DNA from: UMGS1279 sp045577695
Lineage (GTDB): Bacteria > Bacillota > Clostridia > Oscillospirales > Acutalibacteraceae
Length of the DNA stretch: 36,752 nucleotides
NCBI GenBank assembly: GCA_045577695.1
Contig: JAZNIW010000016.1
Coordinates: 1-36,752, forward strand
Direction of reading: 5' to 3'
Shown here: piece after piece, positions 24,599 through 31,616 of the stretch
Layout of the letters: each line of letters begins with the position of its first letter
Position numbering within the stretch: the stretch's first letter is position 1
Translations under genes and position numbers: made by a program
The notes under the pieces: generated by a model
The model's database searches: none
Told to the model about the DNA's origin: nothing
What the model saw: only the letters and a program-made list of their open reading frames with translations

Positions 24599-25000
24599 TT
24601 ATTCCTCCAAACTTGGTACCGCACAAACCATTCCACCGTTCGATTCGGTTTTCAGCTCTAGCACGGTCCAATTAAAAATACCGTTTTTTAGTTCTCTTTA
24701 CACCGTATCGGCAAAGCAAGCCGAAAAACTGCCAAGCCCCGCGCCGTAAGAATGTTATTTTTCCGTCAAATACAAAATCCGTAAAAGGGGCGGTCAACAA
24801 TTTTATGCATACGTTTGGCCGATGCGCAAATCCAATCGGTCTCATCGGTGGAAATAGCCACCCGTCTAAAGAGGCAATATCTATCCCATCCTATTCTTTC
24901 AAGACCATTTTGTTGTATAAGATCGGTGCCATCCCCAAACAATCAAAGCCGAAGCCGAGGTTGGCGCCGGTGGCCGGAACCTGATTTCTATAGCAGCCAT
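24599..25000 (-). pseudogene. thrB: Decayed homoserine kinase (thrB) remnant
   Basis: The 408-nt gap between hom and lysC, read on the minus strand, contains ordered pieces of ThrB in different frames. An ATG at 25000, one base after the hom stop, gives MAAIEI. From 24980, one base out of frame, comes VPATGANLGFGFDCLGMAP then ILYNK and a stop at 24891, matching the ThrB N-terminus. From 24858, TDETDWICASAKRMHKIVDR and PFYGF match the TDNLI..AKR region. Then KNNILTARGL and, shifted again, GLGSFSA match the NNIPxARGLGSSSA phosphate loop, ending near 24703. The rest to 24599 (NWTVLELKTESNGG... ending LEE) may be the C-terminus. Intact ThrB needs about 900 nt, so there are frameshifts and a large internal deletion. 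Confidence 0.85.
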
Positions 25001-25001
25001 A

Positions 25002-26240
25002 TCAGTCAGCCAGATGCAAGATAGTTTGAACTGAACAGGCAGACAATCCGGCTAATTTTTGCTGCAACTCTTTCTCTTTTTCCAAGGGAGTAATAAAGGC
25101 TAATTCGTGCTCAGCCCCTTCTCTGGTGAGATAATCAACCGAGGAGAATACTACAGCCAGCTCTTGCTTCGCGGCAGCCAAATCGTTGGTGGCGGCACGA
25201 ACATACAATTTCGAAGCAACGGTGTTGGAATCCACCACATAATCGTCGTTGCCATCCTCCCATGAGAGGTATTTGCGAGCCTGTAAATGCTTAACGCAGT
25301 CGATTACATCAGCCACAACGGCACTTGCCGTCGGAAGTTTACCGGCACCGCGTCCGTAAAACAATACATCACCAATGGCATCGCCGCGCACCATAATGGC
25401 GTTATAAACATCATCTACAGTTGAAAGTTGATTTTCTTTTGACACCAAGGCCGGATAAACATCCGCCGTTACACGGCCGTCCTCTAATAATTTTGCGGTG
25501 CCAATCAGTTTAATAACGGCGCCCGCCGAATGCGCATACTCGGTATCGGCAATCGTGATAGAACGAATACCTTCCGTACGAACTTGACTTGGATAAACGT
25601 GTTTTCCAAAGGCAATCGAAGCCAAAATACATATTTTTCGGCAAGCATCGTGCCCGTCAATATCGGCTGAGGGTTCACGTTCGGCATAACCCAGTTCTTG
25701 GGCCAAGGATAAGGCATCCTCAAAATTCATATTTTCCTGAATCATACGGGTTAAAATAAAGTTGGTGGTTCCGTTTAAAATACCGGTCACTTCATATAAA
25801 TCATTGGCGGCCAAACATTGTGCAATCGGACGAAGCACCGGAATACCTCCGCCCACACTGGCCTCGAACAAAAAGTTAACATTATGTTCACTGGCGATTT
25901 TTAACAATTCGGCGCCACAAGATGCCACCAATTCTTTGTTGGACGTGACAACGCTTTTTCCACTTTCCAAACAAGCTTTCACGTACTCGTAAGCGGGGTG
26001 AATACCGCCCATTACCTCGACCACAACGCGAATGCTTTCATCCTTTAAAATCAAGTTGAAATCCTTAATAAAGCGGTCGCTATAAGAAAGATCGGGAAAA
26101 TCACGCAGATCCAAAATATATTTAACGTGAATTTTCTCTTTTGCCTTTTTTTCAATATTTTCTTCGTGGTTGAGCAAGACTTCGACGACACCGGAGCCAA
26201 CCACGCCGTGCCCCATCACAGCCACATTCACCATTGACAT
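25002..26240 (-). CDS. hom: Homoserine dehydrogenase
   Basis: Reduces aspartate semialdehyde to homoserine with NAD(P)H. The N-terminal Rossmann motif is VAVMGHGVVGSGV. The catalytic domain shows VVEVMGGIHPAYEYV, VTSNKELVA, GGGIPVLRPI, ILNGTTNFILT and YAEREPSADIDGHDACRK. A C-terminal ACT domain of about 75 residues follows, expected to sense threonine. I chose the ATG at 26240 (412 residues) with GGAGG 7 nt before it; the longer reading from 26318 overlaps the upstream gene and lacks conserved residues. It follows the ACT-domain gene by 16 nt and is followed directly by the thrB remnant and lysC. Confidence 0.97.
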   Translation of the reverse strand: MSMVNVAVMGHGVVGSGVVEVLLNHEENIEKKAKEKIHVKYILDLRDFPDLSYSDRFIKDFNLILKDESIRVVVEVMGGIHPAYEYVKACLESGKSVVTSNKELVASCGAELLKIASEHNVNFLFEASVGGGIPVLRPIAQCLAANDLYEVTGILNGTTNFILTRMIQENMNFEDALSLAQELGYAEREPSADIDGHDACRKICILASIAFGKHVYPSQVRTEGIRSITIADTEYAHSAGAVIKLIGTAKLLEDGRVTADVYPALVSKENQLSTVDDVYNAIMVRGDAIGDVLFYGRGAGKLPTASAVVADVIDCVKHLQARKYLSWEDGNDDYVVDSNTVASKLYVRAATNDLAAAKQELAVVFSSVDYLTREGAEHELAFITPLEKEKELQQKLAGLSACSVQTILHLAD

Positions 26241-26256
26241 ATGTTTTCCTCCTGTA

Positions 26257-26697
26257 TTATACTTCTCCCAACACTTGGTGCAAGGTAACCACGCCGTCCA
26301 ACCGAGAAAGGCGGGCAATCATATCTTCGTTGATACGTTCTTCATCGTCCTGACAGGAAACCGTTACCTGTGCGACACCGCCTGATGGCATACCCTGATG
26401 GATGGTTAAAATATTTACCTGCATTTGTCCAAGCATCGCCACAAAGGACGAAAGGACGCCAAAACGATCTTCCATAACGGCTGAAAGGTTTATAATTTTG
26501 CCATTTTGACGCTCTTGGTAGGAAAAGACCGCATCCCGATATTTGTAAAAAGCACTACGCGAAATCCCACAAAGCCGAGCCGCCTCACTGGCGCTTTTAG
26601 CCGTTCGATTGGAGAGCATTCGTTTGGCCTGAACAACCTTTACAAAAACGTCGGGTAACACATCAGCCTTGACCAGTAGAAAGTCAGAATTCTTCAA
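26257..26697 (-). CDS. ACT-domain protein (PheB/YdcN-like), probable TTG start
   Basis: A 146-residue protein like the B. subtilis PheB family. It has a small helix-turn-helix-like N-terminal part (SASEAARLCGISRSAFYKYR) and a C-terminal ACT domain (INLSAVMEDRFGVLSSFVAM ... VNILTIHQGMPSGG). Such proteins are often found beside hom/thrB and are thought to sense an amino acid. The TTG at 26697 gives KNSDFLLVKADVLPD, which lines up with the family N-terminus, with GGTGGA upstream. An ATG at 26715 adds six residues but has no ribosome-binding site. A longer reading from 26817 would start upstream of the promoter. It is the first gene of the operon. Confidence 0.85.
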   Translation of the reverse strand: MKNSDFLLVKADVLPDVFVKVVQAKRMLSNRTAKSASEAARLCGISRSAFYKYRDAVFSYQERQNGKIINLSAVMEDRFGVLSSFVAMLGQMQVNILTIHQGMPSGGVAQVTVSCQDDEERINEDMIARLSRLDGVVTLHQVLGEV

Positions 26698-26735
26698 TAT
26701 TTGTCCACCACTCATGCACAAATGTATTTCAACAA

Positions 26736-26763
26736 AGTATACTATATCATAAATTTCCTTCAA
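26736..26763 (-). promoter_or_regulatory. Promoter of the ACT-hom-lysC operon
   Basis: On the minus strand TTGAAG (26758-26763), 16 nt, TATACT (26736-26741). Transcription would begin about 14 nt before the ATG at 26715 and about 32 nt before the TTG at 26697. No long leader or lysine/threonine attenuator fits. Confidence 0.55.
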
Positions 26764-26842
26764 ATTCAATAGCGAAAGACCAGAAAATTTCTGCTTTTTA
26801 GGGCGAGAAATGTGCAATTTTACGAAAATTTACAAATGAGAC

Positions 26843-26871
26843 TTGATACCGAACAAAAAGTAGGTTATGAT
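26843..26871 (+). promoter_or_regulatory. Promoter of the YtvI-like gene
   Basis: TTGATA (26843-26848), 17-nt spacer, TATGAT (26866-26871). The leader then contains an 8-bp hairpin AATTCAAT/ATTGAATT (26888-26909, 6-nt loop) before the ribosome-binding site. Confidence 0.65.
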
Positions 26872-26933
26872 AAGGGTGGATTTGAAAAATTCAATGTTAA
26901 GATTGAATTCTCGGAAAGGCGGAGCATAATCCT

Positions 26934-28046
26934 ATGAAAACCGAAACCAAACGAAAATTTTTAATTGATATTGCCTTCTTGATCATCGTTGTTGCCATCA
27001 TTTACGTTGCTTTTAAATTTTTATCGGTATACCTTCTTCCTTTCGTCATTGGTATTTTAGCCAGTTTTTTGGTGCAAAAGCCGGCCAAATTCATTCACAA
27101 AAAAACCCATATTTCCAAAGGTCCTCTCTCTGTATTTTTGGTTATTTTTACGTATATATTTTTGGTAGGCGCGCTGGGGCTGATTTTATTTGGCATATAT
27201 CGTTGGCTCTCGAATATAGCCAAGCTTCTACCCGACGCCTTACCCGCGCTTTCCGAAGCGTTGGGTTCGCTCGGAACCTCGCTCTCAAACTCTTTGGAAA
27301 GCCTGCCTGAATCTCTAACGCTCAGTTTAAATAAACTGCCCTCTAATTTAATCAGCGGACTAACCGGCAGTATCACCGGTTTTCTTTCTAAATTTGCAGC
27401 CTCCGCGGCGACCGGTGCACCCGCTTTGCTTATCAGCGTTATTATTACTTTGGTCGCCAGCTGTTACATTGCCAAAGATTACGATAATATTATTCGTTTT
27501 GCCTACCGTCACTGTCCTCGTAAAGTGTGGTCAATTTTTAACGATGTTAAAGATGCTTTTATGACTAATATTTTCAAAATGCTCAAGGGCTATTTATTGT
27601 TAATGCTTATCACCTTTATTGAACTCGCCCTTGGTTTAGGTTTGATGGGACAGGAAAACTTCATTCTTTTAGCTGCCATCATTTGCATCGTAGACATTCT
27701 TCCGGTCTTGGGAACCGGTACTGTTGTCATCCCGTGGTCACTTTTCTCCTTGATATCCGGAAACTATATCAAAGCCATTCTCCTTTTGGTGTTGTATATA
27801 GTAATTACGATTGTACGCAATTTTCTGGAGCCAAAGGTCATTGGCGAACAGGTTGGCCTGCACCCCCTCATCACCCTGCTTTCCATGTTTATCGGCCTAA
27901 AACTCATTGGCTTTGCGGGTATCTTTTTATTCCCGCTAACCCTCATTGTCCTAAACGGCTTGCAAAAAAAGGGAACCATACGAATTTTAATCCCCAATTC
28001 CCCCGCCGCCGAAGAGGCCAAAGCCGCGGCCAACCGATCTATATAA
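26934..28046 (+). CDS. AI-2E/YtvI-family membrane protein
   Basis: A 370-residue polytopic protein of the AI-2E transporter superfamily (UPF0118/PerM). YVAFKFLSVYLLPFVIGILA is the first helical pair. A soluble central region (about residues 90-160, rich in LPDALPALSEALGSLG) follows. The conserved C-terminal part shows LAAIICIVDILPVLGTGTV and FLEPKVIGEQVGLHPLITLL, the family signature. In spore formers the YtvI branch is sporulation-linked, though the transported substrate is not established. The ATG follows GGCGGAG with a long spacing. It has its own promoter and a strong terminator, so it is probably monocistronic. Confidence 0.88.
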   Translation: MKTETKRKFLIDIAFLIIVVAIIYVAFKFLSVYLLPFVIGILASFLVQKPAKFIHKKTHISKGPLSVFLVIFTYIFLVGALGLILFGIYRWLSNIAKLLPDALPALSEALGSLGTSLSNSLESLPESLTLSLNKLPSNLISGLTGSITGFLSKFAASAATGAPALLISVIITLVASCYIAKDYDNIIRFAYRHCPRKVWSIFNDVKDAFMTNIFKMLKGYLLLMLITFIELALGLGLMGQENFILLAAIICIVDILPVLGTGTVVIPWSLFSLISGNYIKAILLLVLYIVITIVRNFLEPKVIGEQVGLHPLITLLSMFIGLKLIGFAGIFLFPLTLIVLNGLQKKGTIRILIPNSPAAEEAKAAANRSI

Positions 28047-28061
28047 TCAAAAACAATGTTC

Positions 28062-28104
28062 ACGGCGTTTTCCGCTATTGGCGGGAAGCGCCGTTTTCTT
28101 TTTT
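28062..28104 (+). terminator. Terminator of the YtvI-like gene
   Basis: ACGGCGTTTTCCGC (28062-28075) pairs with GCGGGAAGCGCCGT (28081-28094) over 14 positions, two of them G-U, with a 5-nt loop. TTTCTTTTTT follows. Confidence 0.88.
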
Positions 28105-28192
28105 GCAAAAGCCAATCTCTTCTTATCATAATTAAGTAACTTGCAACATAAAAATGAAACAAACGACCCTGACATAATAAGGAGAGATACAA

Positions 28193-29716
28193 ATGGATCT
28201 TAAAATTTCCCGCTTTGATGTTGCCGACGAACAGGTCTGCTTGGAACAAACCATAGACATACCAATGGATGCCGATTTCACCACTGCCGATTATTTGGGA
28301 GAAATTGCGCGGGTGTTGAAATGCCGCATCACCCCTTACATTGAATCCAAACAACTACGTTCCAACACCATTACCATTACCGGAACGGCACAAATTTCGG
28401 TTATTTATCTAGACAAAAACGGTGCTTTAACGGCCACTGAACAAGACATTCCTTTTCAAAAAACCATTGAGGGGCACCGCTCTTTCGAAGGGGGAAATGC
28501 ACAAGTATTCACCTCAGCAACGTTACATTCTTGTCGCGCCGTTACTGAGAGACGGTTTAGCGTAAAAGGGGCAGTTCGCTTGGAAACCACCGTCACTGCT
28601 GTGCAAAAAACTCCCATTCTCTCCGACATTGACCACGAGTCTTTTGAATCGTTACGGGGTGAAGCACCGGCTTCGCTTCCTCTTGGTATGGTGGAAAAAA
28701 CAATGGTTCTGGATGAAGAGATCCATCTACCCGACGCCCTTCCGGCCATCTACCGCATTCTGCGCAAAAGCGCCGATGCCGCCATCACCGATTGTAAAAT
28801 CGTTGGCAACAAGGTGATGATAAAAGGAACGGTTTCCATTGATGTTTCCTACTGCTCCAATGATAACGAATGGCATCAACACCCCATTTTACTTCCCTTT
28901 AATCAAATGGTGGATTTCGCCGACCTAAGCGAAGAGTGCGAGTGCAATGCCAAGGTGTGTGTTTGCGGCTTAACCCTCTCCCCCCGCACTGCCCAAAACG
29001 GTGAATGCCGCAGTTTAATGGCGGTATGCAAATTGGCCTTGTCGGTTGCCGCACGGTGCAATCAATCGGTTCCTATTTTGTTCGATGCTTACTCCACCCG
29101 TTACCCGACCGAACTAAAAAAAAGCGACGTTTCCTTCAAATATATCATCGCCCAAAGCCGCGAGAGCTTTCTGTGTAAAAAACGAATTGCCTTACCGGAG
29201 CATACATCCCGCGTGTTGGATTTGTGGTGCGATTTATCCAATGTCGGAGCACATCTGCATCCCGAAGGTTTTCGGTTGCATGGAGTCATTGGGGTCAGTC
29301 TGCTGACGCTGGACACCGAAGGGCAACCAACCCTTTCGGAACGAAGCATTGATTTTGAATACCCAATTGCTTTAGAGGGGGAGTCTCATTCCCCTGTGTG
29401 TCACCCCGAAATCAAAATTTCATCCTGTCATTTCACACCGTTTGGCGGCGAGGAAGTCGAACTACAGGTGGAATTATTGACCGAAGCCACGGTTTACGAC
29501 AGTCGTTCGATTTCCTTGATCACCGACCTTTCTGTGGATGAAACCTCACCCCTTACCGATGAAGCCGCTCTGATCGCCTATTTTGCCGAAGAAGGTGAAA
29601 ACGTGTGGGAAATTTCCAAACAATTTTTAGCCAACCGCAAGGAGTTACTGGAACTAAATCACCTTACGGATGAAATTGTTCTACAACCAAAAATGCTTTT
29701 AATTCCACGTATGTAA
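28193..29716 (+). CDS. SPOCS (DUF3794) plus LysM protein, SipL-like spore morphogenesis factor
   Basis: A 507-residue protein with no signal peptide. It is built of SPOCS/DUF3794 repeats, visible as recurring blocks such as ITITGTAQISVIYLDKNGA, VMIKGTVSIDVSYCSNDNEW and FRLHGVIGVSLLTLDTEGQ. A LysM domain fills the last 43 residues (ENVWEISKQFLANRKELLEL to LLIPRM). This layout is that of SipL, which in Clostridioides difficile binds SpoIVA and is needed for coat attachment around the forespore. It would act on the mother-cell side of the outer forespore membrane. AAGGAG is 8 nt before the ATG. Its presence is the best sign that the organism sporulates. I did not find a convincing sigma-E promoter. 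Confidence 0.85.
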   Translation: MDLKISRFDVADEQVCLEQTIDIPMDADFTTADYLGEIARVLKCRITPYIESKQLRSNTITITGTAQISVIYLDKNGALTATEQDIPFQKTIEGHRSFEGGNAQVFTSATLHSCRAVTERRFSVKGAVRLETTVTAVQKTPILSDIDHESFESLRGEAPASLPLGMVEKTMVLDEEIHLPDALPAIYRILRKSADAAITDCKIVGNKVMIKGTVSIDVSYCSNDNEWHQHPILLPFNQMVDFADLSEECECNAKVCVCGLTLSPRTAQNGECRSLMAVCKLALSVAARCNQSVPILFDAYSTRYPTELKKSDVSFKYIIAQSRESFLCKKRIALPEHTSRVLDLWCDLSNVGAHLHPEGFRLHGVIGVSLLTLDTEGQPTLSERSIDFEYPIALEGESHSPVCHPEIKISSCHFTPFGGEEVELQVELLTEATVYDSRSISLITDLSVDETSPLTDEAALIAYFAEEGENVWEISKQFLANRKELLELNHLTDEIVLQPKMLLIPRM

Positions 29717-29740
29717 ATTCTTTTGTGGTCTTTTGAAACC

Positions 29741-29769
29741 TTGACTTTCGACAAATTTCATAGTACAAT
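29741..29769 (+). promoter_or_regulatory. Strong sigma-A promoter of the NlpC-like surface protein gene
   Basis: TTGACT (29741-29746), exactly 17 nt, TACAAT (29764-29769), the same boxes as the pyrH promoter. The predicted start (about 29776) falls in the 5' arm of a terminator-like hairpin. Confidence 0.75.
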
Positions 29770-29770
29770 G

Positions 29771-29804
29771 GTGGCGTTGCCGATTTGGCGACGCTACTTT
29801 TTTT
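29771..29804 (+). terminator. Terminator-like hairpin between promoter and ribosome-binding site
   Basis: GTGGCGTTGCC (29771-29781) pairs with GGCGACGCTAC (29787-29797), two G-U pairs, 5-nt loop, then seven T (29798-29804). The GGAGG for the next gene begins 7 nt later. It may end the sipL-like transcript and also cap, stabilise or attenuate the transcript from the promoter just before it. Confidence 0.7.
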
Positions 29805-29819
29805 GTTTGCGGAGGAATT

Positions 29820-31238
29820 ATGAAAATACACTTTTCTTTTTTAAATAATAGGTTTTTTTCGTGGGTATTTTCTCACAAATGGATCAGCGGTTCCGTCGCC
29901 CTTTTCCTTTGCGGCGCCGTGACCCTTTCGGTTATCGCCATCCATCAAGAAAAATCGTCTTCCTCAAACAAAACGCTCACCCTGTCTTCTCAAACCGAAT
30001 CGCTTCTTTCTTCGGAACTGCCGTCGGAATCCTCCTCGTTTGCTTCTTCCTCGACAATTTCTTTTGTCTCTTCCGAATCCGCTTCTCAAAACGTCACTTC
30101 AAAGCCCACCACTTCGAAAAAGGCCTCTTCTTCGAATAAATCCACCACTTCGAAAAAAACGTCAAACTCCAACAACACCATCTATAGTGGATACCAATAC
30201 AATACAAATTTAGATATTGAATCTAACGTCTTTATGGATTCGCTGATTTACACCGGCTACAATATGAAAAAACACCGCGCTGATGGTAATATGTGGGTAT
30301 ATATCTTGGCCGCACGTAAACGGGGATTGGGTTATCTCTCGAACATTACCTACAATGGCGGCTCAACCGGTCTGGAACGCAACTCCAAAGGGAAACCCGA
30401 TATTAAAGCTTTTGAACGAGGCGGGTTGGTATGCGCCTCGTTTGCCACTTATGTATATTTCAACTATCTGCCTAATGTGGCCGGCATTGATACCTCTTCG
30501 CTGCCTCGTCCCAAGAAAACTACCTTAGCCTACGACTGGCACCAAGCCGTAAAACTCTGGGTCAAAAAAGGTTACTCCTACTCCATTCCTTTCACCGCCA
30601 AACTTGATTCCAACGGCTATATTAAATTTACCCCAAAACAAACCATTCCGATTGGTTCCATTATTATTTTTCAAGAAAACGCCACCCGAAACGGCCGTGG
30701 TTCACACGTTGCGGTCTATGCCGGCTACAAAAACGGCAACCATTGGGTCTACCACGTCGGCAATAAAAACGGCCCCGAAATGTGCGCGGTAGAGCGGATG
30801 ATTTTTGGTCCCGAACCGCAATGGCCCTTGATGGTAGTTGCCACCCCCACGAACATTCGTATGGCGGCTATGGTAGATATCACCTTGAAAGATAATGACG
30901 GAAAACCCATCAAAAACGTTGCTTTTACCTTAAAAAATACAAAAACCGGTCAAAAAATTAAACTCGGCAAAACCAATACCAAAGGCAATCTGCAAAAATC
31001 GGGTTTAAAATACGGCCGTTATGAACTGACACACACCGTTCCTTCCGGCTACACCGGAAACTCTAAAACAACCATTTCTTTAACCCCAAAAAATAATAGC
31101 AAAAATGTCATCAAAGTGGTGGATAAAAAAATTCCGACTTCTTCCTCCGCCCCATCTTCCGGGACTCCATCTTCCACCACCACATCTTCTTCGGCTCCAT
31201 CTTCCTCCCCTTCATCCGAAAACTCTTCGATCCAATAA
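29820..31238 (+). CDS. Membrane-anchored surface protein: NlpC/P60-like domain, Cna-B-like domain, Ser-rich linkers
   Basis: A 472-residue protein. The N-terminal signal anchor is about residues 22-41. A Ser/Thr/Lys-rich linker covers about 45-120. An NlpC/P60 or CHAP-like domain (about 125-345) follows, with a likely nucleophile Cys205 in GGLVCASFATYV and catalytic His296 in GRGSHVAVYAGY. His312 in YHVGNKNGP is a possible third residue. A Cna-B/SpaA-like beta domain (about 352-436: VDITLKDNDGKPIKNVAFTL ... LKYGRYELTHTVPSGYTG) comes next, then a Ser/Pro/Thr tail without LPXTG or a C-terminal membrane helix. It probably cuts cell-wall peptides or amides outside the membrane. GGAGG is 5 nt before the ATG. 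The exact enzymatic family is uncertain. Confidence 0.75.
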   Translation: MKIHFSFLNNRFFSWVFSHKWISGSVALFLCGAVTLSVIAIHQEKSSSSNKTLTLSSQTESLLSSELPSESSSFASSSTISFVSSESASQNVTSKPTTSKKASSSNKSTTSKKTSNSNNTIYSGYQYNTNLDIESNVFMDSLIYTGYNMKKHRADGNMWVYILAARKRGLGYLSNITYNGGSTGLERNSKGKPDIKAFERGGLVCASFATYVYFNYLPNVAGIDTSSLPRPKKTTLAYDWHQAVKLWVKKGYSYSIPFTAKLDSNGYIKFTPKQTIPIGSIIIFQENATRNGRGSHVAVYAGYKNGNHWVYHVGNKNGPEMCAVERMIFGPEPQWPLMVVATPTNIRMAAMVDITLKDNDGKPIKNVAFTLKNTKTGQKIKLGKTNTKGNLQKSGLKYGRYELTHTVPSGYTGNSKTTISLTPKNNSKNVIKVVDKKIPTSSSAPSSGTPSSTTTSSSAPSSSPSSENSSIQ

Positions 31239-31266
31239 TCATAAAAAATCCCCCACAACACAAGTT

Positions 31267-31300
31267 GAGGCACACTTCGCAAAGGAAGTGTGCCTCCGTT
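31267..31300 (+). terminator. Terminator after the NlpC-like gene
   Basis: GAGGCACACTTC (31267-31278) pairs perfectly with GAAGTGTGCCTC (31285-31296), 6-nt loop, followed by CGTTATATTTG. The T tract is imperfect but the stem is strong. Position is 29 nt after the stop. Confidence 0.7.
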
Positions 31301-31417
31301 ATATTTGCCTCTCGACGAATGGTATTACTGCAAATTTAAATTTGCAATTTCCACCTTACAGATTGAAAAAGAAACATTTTTTCGGCGAGGGTTATATATC
31401 TCAAAATATTTAACCCC

Positions 31418-31563
31418 AAAAAGGCACGACTCGTGAACTGCCCCAATTTGTGCATACAGCATAAAAAGACACACTATGGTAGAATGAAAGAACTACCATA
31501 GGAGGTGCTTTTTTACTATTGTCCGTTTTTACTGGACTTGTTCACACTCGAACGTGCCTTTTT
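31418..31563. mobile_element. MITE-like element or IS remnant with imperfect terminal inverted repeats
   Basis: The 378-nt gap between the NlpC-like gene and uvrB holds a 146-bp segment bounded by inverted repeats. AAAAAGGCACG (31418-31428) and GTGAAC (31433-31438) on the left match GTTCAC (31540-31545) and CGTGCCTTTTT (31553-31563) on the right. Inside, CTATGGTAG (31474-31482) pairs with CTACCATAG (31493-31501). The second arm runs into a perfect Shine-Dalgarno-like AGGAGGT with no open frame after it. The inside looks like the control region of a lost transposase gene. No target-site duplication is obvious. Confidence 0.45.
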
Positions 31564-31616
31564 TCTTTGTATAGAAAAATGTATCGAAAGCGGTTAAATT
31601 CTCACATCATTCTTCA

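Noticed and set aside
24594..24720. Possible lysine riboswitch or T-box in front of lysC
   Set aside because: No lysine-box core or T-box AGGGTGGTACCGCG is present; the stretch is explained by thrB remnants, and lysC lies inside an operon with an upstream promoter.
24815..25024. Plus-strand open frame of 69 codons opposite hom and thrB remnants
   Set aside because: It has no ribosome-binding site or family resemblance, and the other strand explains the sequence.
30061..31230. Repeated TCTTC/TCC-rich tracts as CRISPR-like or satellite repeats
   Set aside because: They are codon repeats for Ser/Thr/Pro-rich linkers, not unit-and-spacer arrays.
31105..31413. Plus-strand frame of 102 codons across the end of the NlpC-like gene
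   Set aside because: It is a Pro/Leu-rich out-of-frame reading of the Ser-rich tail and runs through the terminator.
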